Shown here one piece after another: positions 8,145 through 17,591 of a DNA stretch of 64,000 nucleotides (its first letter is position 1; every line of letters begins with the position of its first letter). The DNA lies in contig VXML01000079.1 of assembly GCA_009841115.1 (NCBI GenBank), forward strand, positions 1 through 64,000, read 5' to 3'. The position numbers and the translations under genes are program-made. Under the pieces are notes generated by a model. The model searched no databases. It was not told where the DNA came from and saw only the letters and a list, made by a program, of their open reading frames with translations. The stretch is from Gemmatimonadota bacterium. GTDB lineage: Bacteria; Latescibacterota; UBA2968; UBA8231.

Positions 8145-9181
8145 GCGATATGATCCGCATGGCTGTCGTGGGCGTTGGGTGGGCAGGAAGCCACCACGTA
8201 GAGGGCGCACGCGAGTTGGGCCGCAAGATTGCGGTGACCTGTTTGGTGGATCGGGATCCCGACCATTTGCAGGTCAAGGCAGAGGAATTCGGAATCGACA
8301 AGACGTACACCGATCTCGACGCTGCGCTAGCAGATCCCGACATCGATGCGGTTTCGCTCTGCACGCCTCATCCCAATCACGGCCCAGAGGCAGTCGCCGC
8401 CGCCAACGCCGGCAAGCACGTGCTAGTGGAAAAGCCGATGGCGCTGACAGTGGAGGAAGCAACCCGCATGATCGACGCGGCCGACCGCGCCGGTGTGCGC
8501 CTCTACGTCGCAGAGAGCATGTCCTATCACCCCATGGCGCGTTTCCTGCGCGAGGCAGTAGCAACAGGACGCTACATCGGCGAAGTGGTGTCGGCATCAG
8601 TATCGTCTGGATTTCGCGCACGGCCCACTTACGCCTATCCGGGACGACGCGAGTGGCTTTCCAATCCGCAACTCGGCGGCACCGGCACTTGGATGCTGCA
8701 CGGCATTCACACCATGGCAATGCTCCGCTACGTTTTTGGCGAGGTCGCTTCGGTTTACATGCAAGAGCACCATGCCCGCAGCTTCCAGCGACGTGATGTC
8801 GAGGGCACCATGACCGGGCTTTTGACGATGGCCGCGGGATTCCAGACGACAGTGCTGCAAAGCTGCGAGGTGAAGTTTCCCAACCCTCTAGGCGGCTATG
8901 CGATCTTCGGGGACAAAGGGCTACTCCAGGCGACTCAGGAGTCGTGTACAGCGTGGAGCGAGGACAACGGCGATCAGCGGGAGGAGCTTACCTATCCGAG
9001 CAGCAATCTCTCGGCCTTTGCACAGGAGATCGAGGATTTCGCAGACTACGTGTTAGAAGGAACCGAAGGCCCGACGTCGGGGCGCAGCGAACGAAGAAGC
9101 TTGGCCATCGTGCAAGCGGGATACGAGTCGGCCAAAAGCGGCGAGATCATCGACCTGCGGGAGAGATTCGGGGCGTTGTGA
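8141..9181 (+). CDS. Gfo/Idh/MocA family oxidoreductase
   Basis: An NAD(P)-dependent sugar or cyclitol oxidoreductase of 346 residues. The N-terminal Rossmann domain has GVGWAGSHHVEGA. The family signature follows in LVEKPMALTVEEATRM, where the Lys of EKP is catalytic and contacts the cofactor. The C-terminal alpha/beta domain carries GTGTWMLHGIHTMAM, with the substrate-site D/H replaced by the LHGIH pattern. It closes the operon begun by the enolase-superfamily enzyme. The ATGA overlap with the MBL gene makes coupled translation likely. The specific sugar is not readable from sequence. Confidence 0.9.
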   Translation: MSDMIRMAVVGVGWAGSHHVEGARELGRKIAVTCLVDRDPDHLQVKAEEFGIDKTYTDLDAALADPDIDAVSLCTPHPNHGPEAVAAANAGKHVLVEKPMALTVEEATRMIDAADRAGVRLYVAESMSYHPMARFLREAVATGRYIGEVVSASVSSGFRARPTYAYPGRREWLSNPQLGGTGTWMLHGIHTMAMLRYVFGEVASVYMQEHHARSFQRRDVEGTMTGLLTMAAGFQTTVLQSCEVKFPNPLGGYAIFGDKGLLQATQESCTAWSEDNGDQREELTYPSSNLSAFAQEIEDFADYVLEGTEGPTSGRSERRSLAIVQAGYESAKSGEIIDLRERFGAL

Positions 9182-9240
9182 CGCGGAGAGACAGTAAGTG
9201 TATGAGTATCCCTGTAGTCAGATGTCACCAGCACTCCCAA

Positions 9241-10659
9241 CTACCACCAACCAAGTATCTTCCACCAGATCAGCCCAATCCCCAACCAAATCGCCAGATG
9301 ATACAACGACACCATAAAACCGCTAGCGAACCACCTGCGCGGTGATACGTAATCCAGACCAAAGTAGATAATCACCGGCCCCGTCGAGTAATTAGTCGTA
9401 CACCCACAAAGGTTGGAAAAGTATGCGAATATAGCGACCGTGAGCATCGCCGGTGCTCCCGCGCCTAGCGCCACCGCTAAAAACACCGTACCCATAGCGG
9501 CAATGTGCGCCGACAGCATCGAAAAACTGTACATCGAATAGAAGTAAATCAGTGCCATAACCAAGACGACCGTTATACCGCTGACATCAGTAAACCACGC
9601 GCCGACATCTTGGGCAAACCAATCAATAAACCCGTGCTCTTTGAGACTTCTCGCCATAGTAAGCAAACCACCGATCCAGATAAGCGTCTCCCATGCCTTG
9701 TCGTTCTCCACCATGTCTTGCCATTTTTCGGTATTGGTAATGAGCAAAACGGAGACGCCGATCCAAGCGACCAATGTTGTATGCATCCCGTGCAGTGGTT
9801 TGCTCACCCACAATAGAAGCAAGACCGGCAGCACGACCCCCATAATCTTCTCGCCCCTACTCCACCTACCCATCTCCTCAAGTTCCCTTTGCGCGACCGC
9901 CTGCGCTTCACGAGTGTCCGTCAGTGTCGGCTTTGCTAGAAAAAAGATAAACACCGGCAGCAGAGCTAGCCCGACGAGTCCCGGAACCACCGACCCAAGC
10001 GCCCACGTCCCCCAATCAAAGGTGATGCCAAACACCGCTTGGGCGGCCTGCGCCACCATTGGATTGGCCGCCATGCCCGTGAGAAACATCGCCGCGGTAA
10101 TCAGATTGGCGTGCGAGCCAACCAGCGCAAGATAGGTACCCGCTCGTTCGGGATGCCGCGTCGGATAGGAGTCCAACGCTTCGGCCAAGGAGCGCACGAT
10201 GGGGGCTAAAATGCCGCCACCGCGCGCGGTGTTGGAAGGCACCACTGGCCCCAGCAACAACTCCGCACCACAGATCGAGTATCCCAATCCCAACGGCGAT
10301 TTCGCCAAGCGACTGACTAACAAAAGCGCCAACCGCCGACCCAATCCCGTGCGGATAATACCTCCCGCAAGCAGAAAAGCAGCGACGATCAACCAGACCA
10401 TTGGGTCGCCATACCCAGACATCGCCTCTTGTATTGTAATCGCGCCAGTCGCCGTCAATGCAACTAAACCGAATATAACCATCGCGCCAATTGGATAAGG
10501 GCGCAGAATAAAGCTGGTAATCACTGCAATAAAAACCGCAAAGACGTGCCAACCCCTGACCGGCAGGTCTGTGGGAATAGGCATGAACCAGAGAACCCCG
10601 GCCAAAAGCACACAAACCCCAAATCGCCAAAAACTCTGCTGCCCCATCCATTCCGTCAC
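9241..10659 (-). CDS. DASS/SLC13 family anion:sodium symporter-type transporter
   Basis: A polytopic inner-membrane protein of 472 residues with about eleven to twelve hydrophobic segments. Family landmarks are VVPSNTARGGGILAPI in the first half and CTTNYSTGPVIIYFG in the second. These are the two substrate-binding SNT and TNxxTGP loops of divalent-anion symporters of the 2-oxoglutarate/malate/citrate branch. Import of a di- or tricarboxylate is therefore expected. It converges on the oxidoreductase gene at 9181 and is divergent from the dioxygenase at 10934, so it could share regulation with either cluster. No clear ribosome-binding site distinguishes alternative starts. Confidence 0.88.
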   Translation of the reverse strand: MTEWMGQQSFWRFGVCVLLAGVLWFMPIPTDLPVRGWHVFAVFIAVITSFILRPYPIGAMVIFGLVALTATGAITIQEAMSGYGDPMVWLIVAAFLLAGGIIRTGLGRRLALLLVSRLAKSPLGLGYSICGAELLLGPVVPSNTARGGGILAPIVRSLAEALDSYPTRHPERAGTYLALVGSHANLITAAMFLTGMAANPMVAQAAQAVFGITFDWGTWALGSVVPGLVGLALLPVFIFFLAKPTLTDTREAQAVAQRELEEMGRWSRGEKIMGVVLPVLLLLWVSKPLHGMHTTLVAWIGVSVLLITNTEKWQDMVENDKAWETLIWIGGLLTMARSLKEHGFIDWFAQDVGAWFTDVSGITVVLVMALIYFYSMYSFSMLSAHIAAMGTVFLAVALGAGAPAMLTVAIFAYFSNLCGCTTNYSTGPVIIYFGLDYVSPRRWFASGFMVSLYHLAIWLGIGLIWWKILGWW

Positions 10660-10865
10660 TGAATGCTCCTTCCCTTGTCAAAACTCTCGCAAAAAAGCGG
10701 CTCTTCATAATAGACCCCAACGCGACAAACGTCCAGATAGCCGCGAATCGCTCAGGCAGAAGCTAGCGAGCGGATCGCTCCTTTGCTCTTGCCTGATGGC
10801 CTTTTTCAATGTATCTATAATCCAGCATCTAGTCTTGGGCGGTTACAAACAAACATAACTCACGG

Positions 10866-10882
10866 CTGTACAAGCTGTACAG
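10866..10882. promoter_or_regulatory. Perfect 7-3-7 palindrome, putative operator
   Basis: CTGTACA, spacer AGC, then TGTACAG forms a perfect inverted repeat 52 bases before the dioxygenase start at 10934, in the 274-base divergent region shared with the transporter. Size and symmetry fit a dimeric repressor site. The cognate regulator is not in the window. I see no convincing -35/-10 pair beside it, and the rest of the gap holds nothing I can name. Confidence 0.4.
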
Positions 10883-10933
10883 TAAGTTGTATTACTGTCG
10901 AATACTGCCAAGATCGCACTAGGGGAGGTTCCG

Positions 10934-11719
10934 ATGAGCATCTCAACACAAGAATGGACCCCGACTTTGACGGAGAGAGAAACCGTGCTTTTCGACCTGA
11001 AAGGGTACATTCTCTTCCCGGCTGTTTTGAACGAGGACGAGCTTGCGCCGATTAAAGCGCAGTGCGAAAAATTGCGCACCGATAAAGCGTCTCTGCCGCC
11101 CGATGCGCGTTGTTTGCCCGGCGGCCCAGCGTCGGTATTAATCGACCATCCAGCCGTTATGCGGGTGCTGCATACAATTATTGACGACGAGATTGAGAAG
11201 ATCCGCTTGGAAGGCGCGTTTTTGAGTTATCGCTTCAAGGGAGACAACCACAGAGGATGGACGCCTCATGCCGGCGGCAAATCCGTGAACCCCAATTACA
11301 GCTATCAGTATCACGACGGGCGGATTTACTCGGGGATGACGCGCGTAGTTTGGGAATTAAATGGCGTGGAAAAGGGCAAAGGAGGAACGGCGTTCATTCC
11401 GGGCAGCCACAAGTCCAATTTCAGAAAAAAATTACCTTTGTTCGACGATCCCGACTCGGACGTATGGGATACCTATGGCTGTCCGCCTGGCTCTCTATTG
11501 GTCTTTTCTGAAGCAGTGCGTCACACGTCCTGTGATTGGCTCCAAGACGAGCCGCGCATGGCCCTGTTTCTTGCTTACAATCACATCAATGTGCGCCATC
11601 ACAAACCAGGGTTTACAGACGAGATGCTAGATTCACTCTCGCCGGAACACCGTCGGTTTTTTAGCGAAGTGTATCACCCGCAATTTGACGGCGATCGCTG
11701 GAAAAAGCGCCTGAACTAG
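10934..11719 (+). CDS. Phytanoyl-CoA dioxygenase family protein, HxG at the iron motif
   Basis: A 261-residue PhyH-family oxygenase preceded by a strong ribosome site (GGGGAGG) nine bases from the ATG. Family segments are YSGMTRVVWELNGV, GGTAFIPGSHKSNF and the distal HTSCDWLQDEPR with its Arg. The proximal motif reads WTPHAGGKS, so the usual Asp of H-x-D appears to be Gly, as in the neighbour at 4495-5304. The gene begins a small plus-strand cluster with a GH4 enzyme and an epimerase, and a palindrome upstream may control all three. Substrate unknown. Confidence 0.87.
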   Translation: MSISTQEWTPTLTERETVLFDLKGYILFPAVLNEDELAPIKAQCEKLRTDKASLPPDARCLPGGPASVLIDHPAVMRVLHTIIDDEIEKIRLEGAFLSYRFKGDNHRGWTPHAGGKSVNPNYSYQYHDGRIYSGMTRVVWELNGVEKGKGGTAFIPGSHKSNFRKKLPLFDDPDSDVWDTYGCPPGSLLVFSEAVRHTSCDWLQDEPRMALFLAYNHINVRHHKPGFTDEMLDSLSPEHRRFFSEVYHPQFDGDRWKKRLN

Positions 11720-11751
11720 CATTTGCATTAAGACCTTTAGCGGAGGGCAAC

Positions 11752-13125
11752 ATGGCCAATAAAGTGACAATTTTTGGTGCTGGTAGCGTGGTATTTTCAC
11801 TCGGCCTAGTAAAGGATTTGTGTCTAACCAAGAAACTGAACGGCAGTCACGTCTGTTTTATGGACATCAATGAGGAAGTGCTCGATGTCATTTATGCACT
11901 CGGGCAGCGCTATGCCGAGGACTTGGGTGCAACTATGACATTTGGGAAAACTACAGATCAGGAAACCGCACTAAAAGACGCCGATTTTGTAATCAACACA
12001 GCAACAATAACGCACAACGAATACTTCATGCAGCGCCGACGCAATATGACGGCTGAACTCGGCTATTTTTACGACAGAACTGGGATGCCCGAATATCACA
12101 ATTTACAACTAATGTTAAATGTTGCAAAAGACATGGAGAAACTGTGCCCCGATGCGTGGATTTTGTTGGCCGGTAATCCAGTCTTTGACGGAACTACATT
12201 GATGACGCGGGAGACGGGAATTAAGGTGTGTGGGTTATGTCATGGGCATTACGGCTACGCCGGCGTAGCGCGCACATTGGGATTGGACCCCGATAAGGTG
12301 ACGTGGCAGGCACCGGGGTTGAACCACAACATCTGGTTGACGGATTTCATCTATGAAAACGAAGACATGTATCCAAAGCTGGATCAGTGGATTGCCGAGG
12401 AGAGCGAGGCGTACTGGGAGCGGATGACCCGAGAGGGCAAGGCGATCCCCACGCAAATGTCGCGCGCGGCAATTCACCAATACAAGCTGTACGGCCTGAT
12501 GCCCATCGGCGATACGCCTCGACGGGGCGGTTGGTGGTATCACACGGATTTGGCGACGCGGCAATACTGGTACGATCCCAATGGTGGCAAAGACACGCCA
12601 GCCGGACGCGATGCAGTGCTGGCCGGCAAGGCCAAAAAATACGAGCAGATGAAGGCAGCGGCCTACGATGAGAAAATCCGGCCGATTGATCTGTTTGGCG
12701 CTCAGATGACGTCCGAGCAGCACATTCCCATTATGAATGGGCTAGTCAACAACGTGGAAGGTCAGTTTCAAGTCAATGTGCCCAATTGCGGCGCGCTGCC
12801 GGGCATTCCCGACGACGTGGCAGTGGAAGTCCCCGCAATTGTCAATAAGAAGGGCATTCAGCCTTTGCGCGTGCCGCCATTGCCCAAGAAAATTATGCTG
12901 GAGTGCATCTATCCCGACTGGCTCAAGATGGAGCGCACCCTCGAAGCAGTCTTGTCGGGCGATAAATCAATGATGCTGTTTGGCGTGCTCGAAAGCAAAG
13001 AGACCAAATCGTATGAGCACGGGTTGGAAACACTGGACGCGCTGTTTAACATTGAACCCAACGAACCGATGAAGTACGTGGAAGATATCAGCGCGCATTT
13101 TTCCTGGCCGAAAAATTGGTCGTAG
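11752..13125 (+). CDS. Glycoside hydrolase family 4 protein
   Basis: A GH4 enzyme, a family that cleaves alpha- or beta-glycosides or galacturonides by an unusual NAD+ and Mn2+ dependent redox-elimination. The NAD-binding motif VTIFGAGSVVFSLGLVKDL is at the extreme N-terminus. The metal-site region is visible as LAGNPVFDGTT followed by CGLCHGHYG, which supplies the conserved Cys and His. The 457-residue length is normal, and GGAGGGCAAC precedes the ATG. It lies 32 bases after the dioxygenase and 34 before an epimerase. Which glycoside it takes is unknown; the alpha-galacturonidase/alpha-glucosidase branch is a guess from overall sequence. Confidence 0.88.
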   Translation: MANKVTIFGAGSVVFSLGLVKDLCLTKKLNGSHVCFMDINEEVLDVIYALGQRYAEDLGATMTFGKTTDQETALKDADFVINTATITHNEYFMQRRRNMTAELGYFYDRTGMPEYHNLQLMLNVAKDMEKLCPDAWILLAGNPVFDGTTLMTRETGIKVCGLCHGHYGYAGVARTLGLDPDKVTWQAPGLNHNIWLTDFIYENEDMYPKLDQWIAEESEAYWERMTREGKAIPTQMSRAAIHQYKLYGLMPIGDTPRRGGWWYHTDLATRQYWYDPNGGKDTPAGRDAVLAGKAKKYEQMKAAAYDEKIRPIDLFGAQMTSEQHIPIMNGLVNNVEGQFQVNVPNCGALPGIPDDVAVEVPAIVNKKGIQPLRVPPLPKKIMLECIYPDWLKMERTLEAVLSGDKSMMLFGVLESKETKSYEHGLETLDALFNIEPNEPMKYVEDISAHFSWPKNWS

Positions 13126-13159
13126 GGAGGAACCTCCTCAAAGCAAAGGCTGAATAGCG

Positions 13160-14170
13160 ATGGGAGATACAGGTGGCACAGTGGCAGTGACCGGCGCTGC
13201 GGATTTTCTCGGCAGCCATATATGCCGCGCCTTATTGCACTGCGGATATGCAGTGCGCGCTGTTACGCACGAGGGTAGCAATGGCAAACTTCCCGATGAT
13301 CTGAGCGAACAGGTCGAATTGCAGCCGGCCGATGTCCGCAACCCCGAGTCGTTGAACCAAGCATTCCAACATGCTCACGCCGTCGTCCACAGTGCTGATA
13401 TTATGACAGTTGACGCTGATCCCAATGGGTTAGCTGACGAAGTCAACTTGATAGGTACGCGCAATGTGATTCAAGCATGTATTGGCACCGGCGTCCGCCG
13501 ACTGGTACACATCAGTTCCGTACACGCATTCAGTCCGCTGCGCGGAACGACGCTAAGTGTTAGTTCAAAATTGGGTCAAAATTCCAAAATTCCCTATGTA
13601 GCCACCAAAGCCGAAGCGCATATGAGCGTGCTCGACGCGGCGAGAGGCGGTTTGCTCAACGCATCTATCGTCTGTCCTTCGAACCTCATAGGTCCCGGCG
13701 ACAGCGAGCCGACTCCCGGCGGCAGCATGTTGCTCGCCATGGCGCGCAAGCAACTCCCATGTCTCATCAATGGAGGATTTTGGTGGAGCGACGTGCGAGA
13801 CGTGGCGAATGCCATAGCCAACGCGGTAGAGGCGAATGGATACGGGGGCGAAGTTTATTTTACTGCGGGGCAATACGCAAAGACCAGCCAACTGGCGCGT
13901 CTGTGTTCCCAAGTTCTGGGACGTAATGTGAAGCGCCCTGTCATACCTTACTCTTTAGCTAGGGCAACCTTGCCCCTGATTAGATCACGTGCTGCGAAGC
14001 GCAGCCTATCGTCTCTTTACTCCCGCAATTCGCTCAAACTCTTACACGACTGCCCGGCAGCCGTCGATGAATCCTTAGCGATAAGTCAATTGGGATACGA
14101 GTCTCGGCCACCTGAAGAATCGATCCGCGACGCCCTCAATTGGTTCACAGAGCAGGGAATGCGTGCGTGA
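13160..14170 (+). CDS. NAD-dependent epimerase/dehydratase family protein
   Basis: An extended SDR of 336 residues with VAVTGAADFLGSHICRAL as the dinucleotide-binding start, HISSVHAFSP carrying the catalytic Ser, and YVATKAEAH as the Y-x-x-x-K pair. The C-terminal half has several basic helices (ATLPLIRSRAAKRSL) like dihydroflavonol-reductase or 3-beta-HSD-type SDRs. It lies downstream of the GH4 gene in the same direction. The 114 bases after its stop, before the convergent hydrolase gene, show no clear terminator hairpin. Confidence 0.85.
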   Translation: MGDTGGTVAVTGAADFLGSHICRALLHCGYAVRAVTHEGSNGKLPDDLSEQVELQPADVRNPESLNQAFQHAHAVVHSADIMTVDADPNGLADEVNLIGTRNVIQACIGTGVRRLVHISSVHAFSPLRGTTLSVSSKLGQNSKIPYVATKAEAHMSVLDAARGGLLNASIVCPSNLIGPGDSEPTPGGSMLLAMARKQLPCLINGGFWWSDVRDVANAIANAVEANGYGGEVYFTAGQYAKTSQLARLCSQVLGRNVKRPVIPYSLARATLPLIRSRAAKRSLSSLYSRNSLKLLHDCPAAVDESLAISQLGYESRPPEESIRDALNWFTEQGMRA

Positions 14171-14284
14171 TCGGGGAACTTTTCGCTTTTGAGGTTCTCA
14201 CGCGCTTGGTATCGCGCAACATTTGAGAATTACCCTGCACAACGGTACGCCATCGTGCCGAGATTGATTTGAACGCGCGATTCC

Positions 14285-16117
14285 CTATGGTCCCGCTCGT
14301 CGCTCAATAATGGGTAAAACCACATGCGACGGATGTTCGGGGTCGTGGTAAATCGCCTGCTCTGCAATCTCAAACCGCCGCTCAACGCCCAAGTCGCCGC
14401 CCGTGTTCGGATTCACGTCAAAGCGCGGCCAGTTGCTGCTGGAAATGTCTAAGCGAATCCGATGTCCCTTCTTGCAGACGTTGGACATTGGATACAGTTG
14501 AAAGACGAATTCATACACCTTCCCCGGTTCTAATAACTCTGGATTATCCCAACTGTTCCGGTAGCGAGCGCGGATGATGGAATCTGTCAAGTTGATGGCA
14601 AGCCCATCGGGATAGTCATCGCTCAATGGACAAACGTCGATCAGTTTGGCTGTGAAGTCCGTATCGCGGGCCGATGACGAGGCGTGCAGTCTAACCGTAA
14701 TCGGCCCCGTGACTTCCACATCTTCCTCTAACGGATCGGTCTGAAAGGTCAGCACATCGCTGCGGGCATTGAGGGGCAGAGTGTCTTTGCAGCCAAAGAA
14801 CCTGGCGTCTCCGCGCTGGTCAAACGCGCCAGCACCCATGATGGGGTCCGCAGCGGAGATCCCGCCGCCAATGGTTGGAACGGGATCGCGCGGATCAAAG
14901 CTAAAGCGGCTTGGCAAGTGGCCAGTCGTTGGCAGCACGGTCGATAGCTCACCGTCGGCGTGCAGATAGTACGGCGTGAACTGGGTGTCGGGCAGGGGAA
15001 AATCCTGCTCATCGCACCAACAGCCGCCGTGGTGGAGGCGTCCCTGATAGTTGGCTGTGCCCTCGCCCGTGCCCATTGCGAAAATTTTGACCGGCGACCA
15101 GTTGGCAACTTCTGTGTGCAGCCCTTTGAGGAAGTGGTCGAACCACGCCAGCCGCAGGTCGTTGTAATTAATAAAGGAGTGATTGCCGAAATCGACGTCG
15201 CCAGCATTCGACACACCCCAGCCGCCGTGCGTCCACGGCCCCATCAGCAACACCTGCCGCGACTTTTTCATTTTGCTGAGTGCGGTAAAATTCTCGCAGG
15301 TCGCCCGCGCATACGAGTCATACCATCCACCTAAGTAGAGCGTCGGCACGTCGGCGTGCTCTTCGTAATACTGGGAGATCGCATACCCGCGTTGCTTCCA
15401 GTAGTCGTCGTATTCCCCGTGCGTGAACAGATCAAGCACCCATTGCTCGTAATTCGGCAGCATCCGTAGCGGCGAGGTGCCTTTCTTGAGCGGGGCGCGC
15501 AACACCCACTCGCCCACATTGGCAAACGCTTTGTCAACCGCGGCTTTGAGGTTGACGTCGGCAAGCGCTTCCTTGCTAGTGGTCGCCATGCGAAAGGCAT
15601 AGATCATGAACCGTTGTTCGAGTGCGCCGTTTTGCCGCATTGAACAGTGGTAGTAATTCGACGCGCCAACAGCGACGATCATCGTCGTCAGATGAGGCGG
15701 ATTGAGCGTTGCCAGCGCCGACTGATCGCTGCCGCAATACGACCCGCCCATCGTGCCGACCTGCCCATCGCTCCACTCTTGCGCGGCCAGCCATTCCACC
15801 GTGTCGTAGCCGTCAGGGGCTTCTTTGGCAAAGGGATACCATTCGCCTTCGCTGGCAAAGCGGCCGCGCACATCCTGGATCGCGCAGACGTAACCGCGCC
15901 GGGCGAAGTACGCACCATTCGTCACATTGCCCGCTGCCGCCTTGTCGTAAGGAGTGCGTTCCAAAATTACCGGAAATTTTCCCTCCGCCGGTTGACCTTT
16001 CAGCACAGGCAAGTAGATGTCAGTGGCCAAGCGGACACCATCCCGCATCGGAATCATCACGTTGGATTGGCAGAGCGCGTCGTATTGCTGATGGGAACCT
16101 CGATATGGTTCGGGCAT
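14285..16117 (-). CDS. CocE/NonD family X-Pro dipeptidyl-peptidase-like hydrolase
   Basis: A serine hydrolase of 610 residues of the CocE/NonD group, which acts on esters, amides or acylated compounds. The nucleophile sits in GGSYCGSDQ (G-x-S-Y-x-G), the acid in YLGGWYDSYA and the base in MGPWTHGGWG. The N-terminus has NVMIPMRDGVRLATDIYLP, and a C-terminal jelly-roll follows (VTGPITVRLHASSS, then SNVCKKGHRIRLDISSSNWP). The frame opens at 16186, but the ATG ending at 16117 has AAGAGGA just upstream and gives the standard N-terminus. It follows the sulfatase on the same strand by about 40 bases. I see no signal peptide, so a cytoplasmic location is likely. Confidence 0.9.
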   Translation of the reverse strand: MPEPYRGSHQQYDALCQSNVMIPMRDGVRLATDIYLPVLKGQPAEGKFPVILERTPYDKAAAGNVTNGAYFARRGYVCAIQDVRGRFASEGEWYPFAKEAPDGYDTVEWLAAQEWSDGQVGTMGGSYCGSDQSALATLNPPHLTTMIVAVGASNYYHCSMRQNGALEQRFMIYAFRMATTSKEALADVNLKAAVDKAFANVGEWVLRAPLKKGTSPLRMLPNYEQWVLDLFTHGEYDDYWKQRGYAISQYYEEHADVPTLYLGGWYDSYARATCENFTALSKMKKSRQVLLMGPWTHGGWGVSNAGDVDFGNHSFINYNDLRLAWFDHFLKGLHTEVANWSPVKIFAMGTGEGTANYQGRLHHGGCWCDEQDFPLPDTQFTPYYLHADGELSTVLPTTGHLPSRFSFDPRDPVPTIGGGISAADPIMGAGAFDQRGDARFFGCKDTLPLNARSDVLTFQTDPLEEDVEVTGPITVRLHASSSARDTDFTAKLIDVCPLSDDYPDGLAINLTDSIIRARYRNSWDNPELLEPGKVYEFVFQLYPMSNVCKKGHRIRLDISSSNWPRFDVNPNTGGDLGVERRFEIAEQAIYHDPEHPSHVVLPIIERRAGP

Positions 16118-16157
16118 GAGTTTTCCTCTTAAAGCGCTTTGGGCTTCAGGCGACTGC

Positions 16158-17570
16158 TCAATCCGGCAGCGAATCCTCCCCCGCATAGGGCTGATCGCCC
16201 ACTTTTTCCTGTAGGCGGCGCAATTCCCCGCGCAACTGGTGTACCACTTCGGCGTAGGCCGGGTCGTGGTACACGTTGACCAGCTCGCACGGATCCTTTT
16301 CCAGATCGAACAATTCCCACTCCGGCTCTTTGCTCTCGTCTATGGCACCAGGCTGGCCTAAGGCGTCGGCATAGTAGTAGATGAGCTTGTAGCGCAGGGT
16401 GCGGACTCCGTAGTGGGCGTACACGTGGTGGTGCGCCAAGTGCATCCAGTAGCGGTAGTACATCGCCGTCTGCCAGTCATCCGGGGTCCGTCCTTCCAAC
16501 ACGGGACGCATGGAGCGGCCCTGGAACGAGTCGGGAATGGCAACGCCAGCGTAGTCGAGGAACGTGGGGGCAAAATCGACGTTGAGGATCATGTCGGCGC
16601 TGACGCTACCGGCGGCAATGGCGCGCGGATAGCGAATGAGGAAGGGCATGCGCAGCGATTCCTCGTACATGAAGCGCTTGTCGTACCAGCCGTGGTCGCC
16701 GAGGAAAAAGCCCTGGTCCGAGGTATAGACGACGATGGTGTCGTCGGCAATACCCTCGGTATCGAGATAGTCGAGCACGCGGCCGACGTTGTCATCAACC
16801 GAGGCAACGCAGCGCAGATAGTCCTTTATGTAGCGCTGGTACTTCCACTTTTTCTCCTCTTCTGGGGTCAGCCCTTCGGGTACGGGCTGCTTGAGATCGG
16901 TGGCATTGAGGTCGCGGTCAACGCGCATTTTGGCGGCCCCGGCGGCTGCCGCCCGATTCTGGTAATCATCGTCAAAGGTCTCTGGCTCGGGGATATCTTC
17001 GTCTTCGTACAGATGGGCGTGTTTCTCATCCGGCTCCCAAGGGCGATGCGGAGCCTTGTGGTGGTACATCAGACAAAAGGGCCGCTCCTTGTCGCGCGCT
17101 CTAAGCCAGTCGAGCGACAGGTCGGTGATGATATCGGTAGTGTAGCCCTGATATTGAACCTTGTCGCCGTTGCACACCATCTCCGGGTCGAAGTAGGGGC
17201 CTTGGCCTTGGAGGATGTTGTAGTAATCAAAGCCGGTAGGCCAGTGGGCCGGCCCCTGACCTAGATGCCACTTGCCGACGATGGCGGTCTGATAGCCATC
17301 GCCCTGCAAGAGCTTGGCGAAGTTGAGCTGGCGATTGTCGTGGCGCGAGTTTAAGGTGGTCATGCCGTTGACGTGATTGTACGTGCCGGTGAGGATGGTC
17401 GCGCGGGAGGGGCCGCAAATCGAATTGGTGCAAAAGCAGTTGTTAAAGCGCATGCCGCCTTGGGCAATGCGGTCGAGGTTGGGCGTGGTGTTGATGCGGC
17501 TGCCGTAGCAACTCATGGCATGGGCCGCGTGATCGTCGGTCATAATGAAGAGGATGTTGGGACGAGACAT
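16158..17570 (-). CDS. Sulfatase (formylglycine-dependent)
   Basis: A type I sulfatase of 470 residues. The N-terminus RPNILFIMTDDHAAHAM supplies the metal-binding Asp pair, and ICGPSRATILTG is the C-x-P-S-R signature whose Cys is converted to formylglycine. KWHLGQG and the later TSDQGFFLGDHGWYDKR are the other conserved active-site blocks. No export signal is visible. A sulfatase-activating enzyme is needed but is not in the window. Sulfated carbohydrate or choline-type substrates are common for this family. It sits between the CocE-type hydrolase and two secreted proteins, all on the minus strand. Confidence 0.92.
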   Translation of the reverse strand: MSRPNILFIMTDDHAAHAMSCYGSRINTTPNLDRIAQGGMRFNNCFCTNSICGPSRATILTGTYNHVNGMTTLNSRHDNRQLNFAKLLQGDGYQTAIVGKWHLGQGPAHWPTGFDYYNILQGQGPYFDPEMVCNGDKVQYQGYTTDIITDLSLDWLRARDKERPFCLMYHHKAPHRPWEPDEKHAHLYEDEDIPEPETFDDDYQNRAAAAGAAKMRVDRDLNATDLKQPVPEGLTPEEEKKWKYQRYIKDYLRCVASVDDNVGRVLDYLDTEGIADDTIVVYTSDQGFFLGDHGWYDKRFMYEESLRMPFLIRYPRAIAAGSVSADMILNVDFAPTFLDYAGVAIPDSFQGRSMRPVLEGRTPDDWQTAMYYRYWMHLAHHHVYAHYGVRTLRYKLIYYYADALGQPGAIDESKEPEWELFDLEKDPCELVNVYHDPAYAEVVHQLRGELRRLQEKVGDQPYAGEDSLPD

Positions 17571-17591
17571 GGAACTCCTTGCGAAAGGGGG

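Noticed and set aside
10866..10882. Considered as a LexA box
   Set aside because: The spacing is CTGT-N9-ACAG rather than N8, and the downstream genes are metabolic.
16413..17264. 283-codon plus-strand ORF opposite the sulfatase
   Set aside because: No motif and Val/Gly-rich; explained as the antisense frame of a well-conserved sulfatase.
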